Made by a program: the position numbers and the translations under genes. The notes under the pieces were generated by a model, which saw only the letters and a list, made by a program, of their open reading frames with translations, did not search any database and was not told the DNA's origin. From the NCBI GenBank assembly GCA_012719175.1, contig JAAYAX010000008.1:114031-178030 (forward strand): a DNA stretch of 64,000 bases, given 5' to 3'. This stretch comes from Methanomassiliicoccus sp. Its GTDB lineage: Archaea; Thermoplasmatota; Thermoplasmata; Methanomassiliicoccales; Methanomassiliicoccaceae. Within the stretch, counting starts at the first letter, position 1. Each line of letters begins with the position of its first letter. Below are positions 61,975-64,000 of the stretch, piece after piece.

Positions 61975-62018
61975 TGTTATATGATTATTAGTCATATTAT
62001 GACTTAGAGTCATAACAC
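61974..62018. promoter_or_regulatory. Palindromic operator with three AGTCATA-type half sites at the flavodoxin promoter
   Basis: A central palindrome AGTCATATTATGACT (61990-62004) is followed by a further AGTCATA at 62008-62014. The block is enclosed by GTGTTAT (61974-61980) and ATAACAC (62012-62018), which are exact inverted copies. A TATA-like TTATATGA lies inside at 61977-61984, so a bound repressor would block transcription. GGTGAT before the ATG at 62031 completes the promoter. The TetR-type protein encoded at the end of the operon is the natural candidate regulator. Confidence 0.65.
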
Positions 62019-62030
62019 TAGGGTGATGAT

Positions 62031-62534
62031 ATGAGGACATTGGTAACCTACATGTCGCTGAGCGGCAACACCAGGAAGCTCGCGGACACGATCTACGCGA
62101 ACATCGACGGACCCAAGGACCTCCAGGAGCTGAGCGAGGTCCAGAACCTGGAGGACTACGACCTGGTGTTCGTCGGGTTCCCGGTTCACCAGTTCGGCGC
62201 GCCGGAGGCGGTGAAGGAGTTCGTGGAGAAGAACGCCAAGGGAAGGAACATCGCGCTGTTCGTGACCCATGCCATGCCCCCGGGGATGGACATGCTCAAG
62301 GGGATAATGATGAAGTGCCAGGCCCCCTTCGCCGCAGCCCGCGTCCTGGGGGTCTACGACTGCCAGGGAGAGCTCGCCGAGAAAGTGGCCCTGTCGCTCA
62401 TGAGCAGCCCCAACCCCCAGCTTCAGGAGTTCGGGAGGATGCGGGCTATGACCCTAGGCCACCCTGATGCCGCTGAGGTCACCAGAGCAGGGGAGTTCGC
62501 GCGCAGCATAGTGGCCATGGCCTCCACGGAGTGA
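62031..62534 (+). CDS. Flavodoxin-family protein 1
   Basis: A 167-aa flavodoxin-like protein that binds FMN and carries electrons. The phosphate-binding loop is YMSLSGNTRKLAD near residues 7-19. DLVFVGFPVHQFGAPEAVKEF near 45-65 and ALFVTHAMPPGMDML near 75-89 correspond to later flavin-binding loops. It differs from classical flavodoxin by a long C-terminal helix region. It is the first gene after the palindromic operator and is followed 4 nt later by a paralogue. Confidence 0.88.
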   Translation: MRTLVTYMSLSGNTRKLADTIYANIDGPKDLQELSEVQNLEDYDLVFVGFPVHQFGAPEAVKEFVEKNAKGRNIALFVTHAMPPGMDMLKGIMMKCQAPFAAARVLGVYDCQGELAEKVALSLMSSPNPQLQEFGRMRAMTLGHPDAAEVTRAGEFARSIVAMASTE

Positions 62535-62538
62535 GACC

Positions 62539-63042
62539 ATGAGGACCCTGGTGGCGTACTTGTCCAGTTCGGGCAATACGCGCAAAGTGGCCGAGGCCAT
62601 CCACGCCGCGCTCCCGGACAGCAGCCTCATGGCCATGACCGACGTGGGCCCGTTGGACGCATATGACCTCATATTCGCTGGGTTCCCGGTGATAGCGGAG
62701 GGAGCCCCCCGCAAGGCCAGGAGGTTCCTGGGGAGGGCGCGGGGGAGGAAGGTGGCCCTGTTCCTGACCCATGGAATGCCGGCCGGCATGGACGAGTTCG
62801 ACGCCGTGGTGCCGAACTGCCGCCGGGCGGCCGCAGGCTGCGAGCTTCTGGGAGAGTTCGAGTGCCAGGGTAGCATGGTCCCGTGGATGCCCAGGCTCCT
62901 TCGCCTGTACCCCCGTGGCCGTGTGCGCCGCTGGGCCCGGATGACCGGGGAGGCCCACGGGGCCGGGCATCCCAGCGAGGGGGACCTGGAGCGTGCCCGC
63001 GCGTTCGCCGCCGAGGTGCGCGGAAGACTAACAGTACCGTGA
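62539..63042 (+). CDS. Flavodoxin-family protein 2, paralogue of the preceding gene
   Basis: Also 167 aa and clearly similar to the gene before it: both begin MRTLV, share SGNTRK (here YLSSSGNTRKVAE), a GFPV element and a THxMPxGMD segment. It is more Arg-rich and GC-rich, and its C-terminal part diverges. A tandem duplication that has diverged is likely; the second copy may bind FMN or have another role. It is 38 nt upstream of the TetR gene. Confidence 0.87.
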   Translation: MRTLVAYLSSSGNTRKVAEAIHAALPDSSLMAMTDVGPLDAYDLIFAGFPVIAEGAPRKARRFLGRARGRKVALFLTHGMPAGMDEFDAVVPNCRRAAAGCELLGEFECQGSMVPWMPRLLRLYPRGRVRRWARMTGEAHGAGHPSEGDLERARAFAAEVRGRLTVP

Positions 63043-63080
63043 GGATGTAAGACCGATGATGTCATGGGACCGGCGATAAC

Positions 63081-63743
63081 ATGGGAACGGCGGAGCGCAG
63101 GCAGAGGGAGCGGGAGAGGAAGGAGAGGGAGATCATCGATGCCGCACGCGAGCTATTCTTCCAGAAGGGGTACGACTCCACCAGCGTGGACGAGATCGCG
63201 GCCAGGCTGGAGATCGCCAAGGGCAGCGTGTACATGTACTTCTCCAACAAGGAGGAGCTCTTCTACGCGGTGGCCAACGACGGCATGCGCATAGCGTTGG
63301 AGATGTACGAGGAGGCGGTGAAGGAGGCGAGGACGGGCCTGGACAAGCTCATGGCCATAGGGCGCGCGTACATCCGCTTCTGGTCCTCTCACACGGACTA
63401 CCGGAGGCTGCTGCACGAAAGCGTGTTCAAGAGCCCTCTGGGATCCTCCGGCCCGCGGGGGAAGGAGATGGCCGCCACAGGTGAGGCCGTTAACGAGCTT
63501 ATGGTGGCGGTGATCAGGCAGGGCGTCCATGACGGTTCCATACGGCGGGACGTCGACCCTGTGAGGCTGGCCTTCGTCGCCTCATCCATGGTCGACGGCA
63601 TGCTCCAGCGCATGGAGAAGCGGCAGGCCGGTGAGGAGGTCCGGGAGCAGATGCTCTCCTACGCCTTCGAGCTGGTCAGGGAGGCGGTGGCCGCAGCCCC
63701 GCCGACGGGCATGGCGGCGGTCCAGGGGACCGAGGGACAGTGA
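63081..63743 (+). CDS. TetR/AcrR-family transcriptional regulator
   Basis: A 220-aa repressor. The N-terminal helix-turn-helix reads AARELFFQKGYDSTSVDEIA, then ARLEIAKGSVYMYFSNKEELF, near residues 21-61. The remaining ~150 residues form the helical ligand/dimerisation domain. TetR genes often control the operon they belong to, so the palindrome at 61974-62018 is the expected target. The ligand is unknown. No strong ribosome-binding site is visible before the ATG; translation may be coupled with the flavodoxins. Confidence 0.93.
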   Translation: MGTAERRQRERERKEREIIDAARELFFQKGYDSTSVDEIAARLEIAKGSVYMYFSNKEELFYAVANDGMRIALEMYEEAVKEARTGLDKLMAIGRAYIRFWSSHTDYRRLLHESVFKSPLGSSGPRGKEMAATGEAVNELMVAVIRQGVHDGSIRRDVDPVRLAFVASSMVDGMLQRMEKRQAGEEVREQMLSYAFELVREAVAAAPPTGMAAVQGTEGQ

Positions 63744-63802
63744 GGTCAGGACCGTTCCCCTCGGCTCGGTCTGAGGTCGCCCTTGGGCCGTCGACCGGCC
63801 GT

Positions 63803-64000
63803 TCATCCTTGGAGGGCGAGACCAAGGACGACTATAGAGAACAGCAGTCCGCCTAGCAAGTTGTTGACGTAGGGCAATCGCCAGTACAGCTTGTTGATGT
63901 CCTTCCGGTGATCGAACAGGAGCATCAGGGGGAAGGCCGGGAACAACAAGACCAGTACGGAGAGGGGGTGGAATCCGGTCAGGTAGATCACCAGAGCGGA
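63803..64000 (-). CDS. Membrane protein, 5' end beyond the window
   Basis: An open frame runs from the right edge to a stop at 63803, giving at least 66 residues with hydrophobic segments (SVLVLLFPAFPLMLLF and LLGGLLFSIVVLGLAL) around a polar loop HRKDINKLYWRLPYVNN. A GTG at 63991 is possible, but the frame continues without a stop to the edge, so the start is probably outside. No family is recognised from this part. Confidence 0.55.
   Translation of the reverse strand, partial: SALVIYLTGFHPLSVLVLLFPAFPLMLLFDHRKDINKLYWRLPYVNNLLGGLLFSIVVLGLALQG

Noticed and set aside
1..64000. CRISPR arrays, insertion sequences, integrases or replication origin repeats
   Set aside because: No regularly spaced direct repeats, transposase motifs, attachment-site pairs or origin-like repeat clusters were found in reading the window.

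Overview
The window comes from a high-GC euryarchaeon. Archaeal markers include a thermosome, a proteasome-activating nucleotidase, aIF2 gamma, S6e, a GINS subunit, HerA, CTP-dependent riboflavin kinase, pantoate kinase and aMBF1. A DUF2099 (methanogenesis marker 8) gene points to a methanogen. A bacterial-type GrpE-DnaK-DnaJ set and frequent TATA boxes about 27 nt upstream of start codons (leaderless genes) fit a Thermoplasmata/Methanomassiliicoccales-like lineage. That placement is inference from gene content only. There are no rRNA genes, CRISPR arrays, insertion sequences or integrases, and one tRNA (Lys, CTT).

Layout. 1-1.85 kb: an HTH_10 regulator running off the left edge and glutamate dehydrogenase. 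1.9-7.4 kb: PolX, then a tight cluster for the archaeal AMP pathway: ribose-1,5-bisphosphate isomerase, type III RuBisCO and AMP phosphorylase. These three turn the ribose of AMP into 3-phosphoglycerate. 7.4-14.7 kb (minus): thermosome, grpE, dnaK, dnaJ, an MFS transporter and an uncharacterised RuvC/RNase H-like protein. 15-20.7 kb: CPA2-type antiporter, DUF2240, aMBF1, PAN, a winged-helix regulator and a GPN-loop GTPase. 20.8-23.7 kb: a 460-aa protein of unknown function, a cupin, a 47-aa Lys-rich protein and tRNA-Lys. 23.7-32.9 kb: MBL hydrolase, GINS51-type subunit, DUF167, Toprim protein, a membrane-anchored Fn3/transglutaminase protein, dTMP kinase, CoaBC plus pantoate kinase (archaeal CoA synthesis), DUF357 and HerA.

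33-48.4 kb: PRPP synthase, ProRS, small membrane proteins, a 408-aa protein of unknown function, TrmI, MarC, a second secreted transglutaminase, purSLQ, RibK, methanogenesis marker 8, and the PIN/aIF2 gamma/S6e translation cluster. 48.8-57.9 kb: membrane proteins, a 51-aa protein followed by a bacterial-looking terminator, GyrI-like protein, peroxiredoxin, a BlaI-type repressor with a dyad at its promoter, oligoendopeptidase F, citrate synthase, a QueG-like iron-sulfur protein, a THUMP protein and a small CxxC protein. 58-64 kb: a large surface protein behind a long structured leader, a PhzF-family protein, two tandem flavodoxins behind a palindromic operator with a TetR gene downstream, and a partial membrane protein.

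Metabolically, citrate synthase and glutamate dehydrogenase suggest 2-oxoglutarate/glutamate synthesis. PRPP synthase, PurSLQ and the AMP-RuBisCO cluster connect purine synthesis with salvage of nucleotide ribose into central carbon. Genes are tightly packed: seven tail-to-tail pairs abut within 3 nt or overlap.
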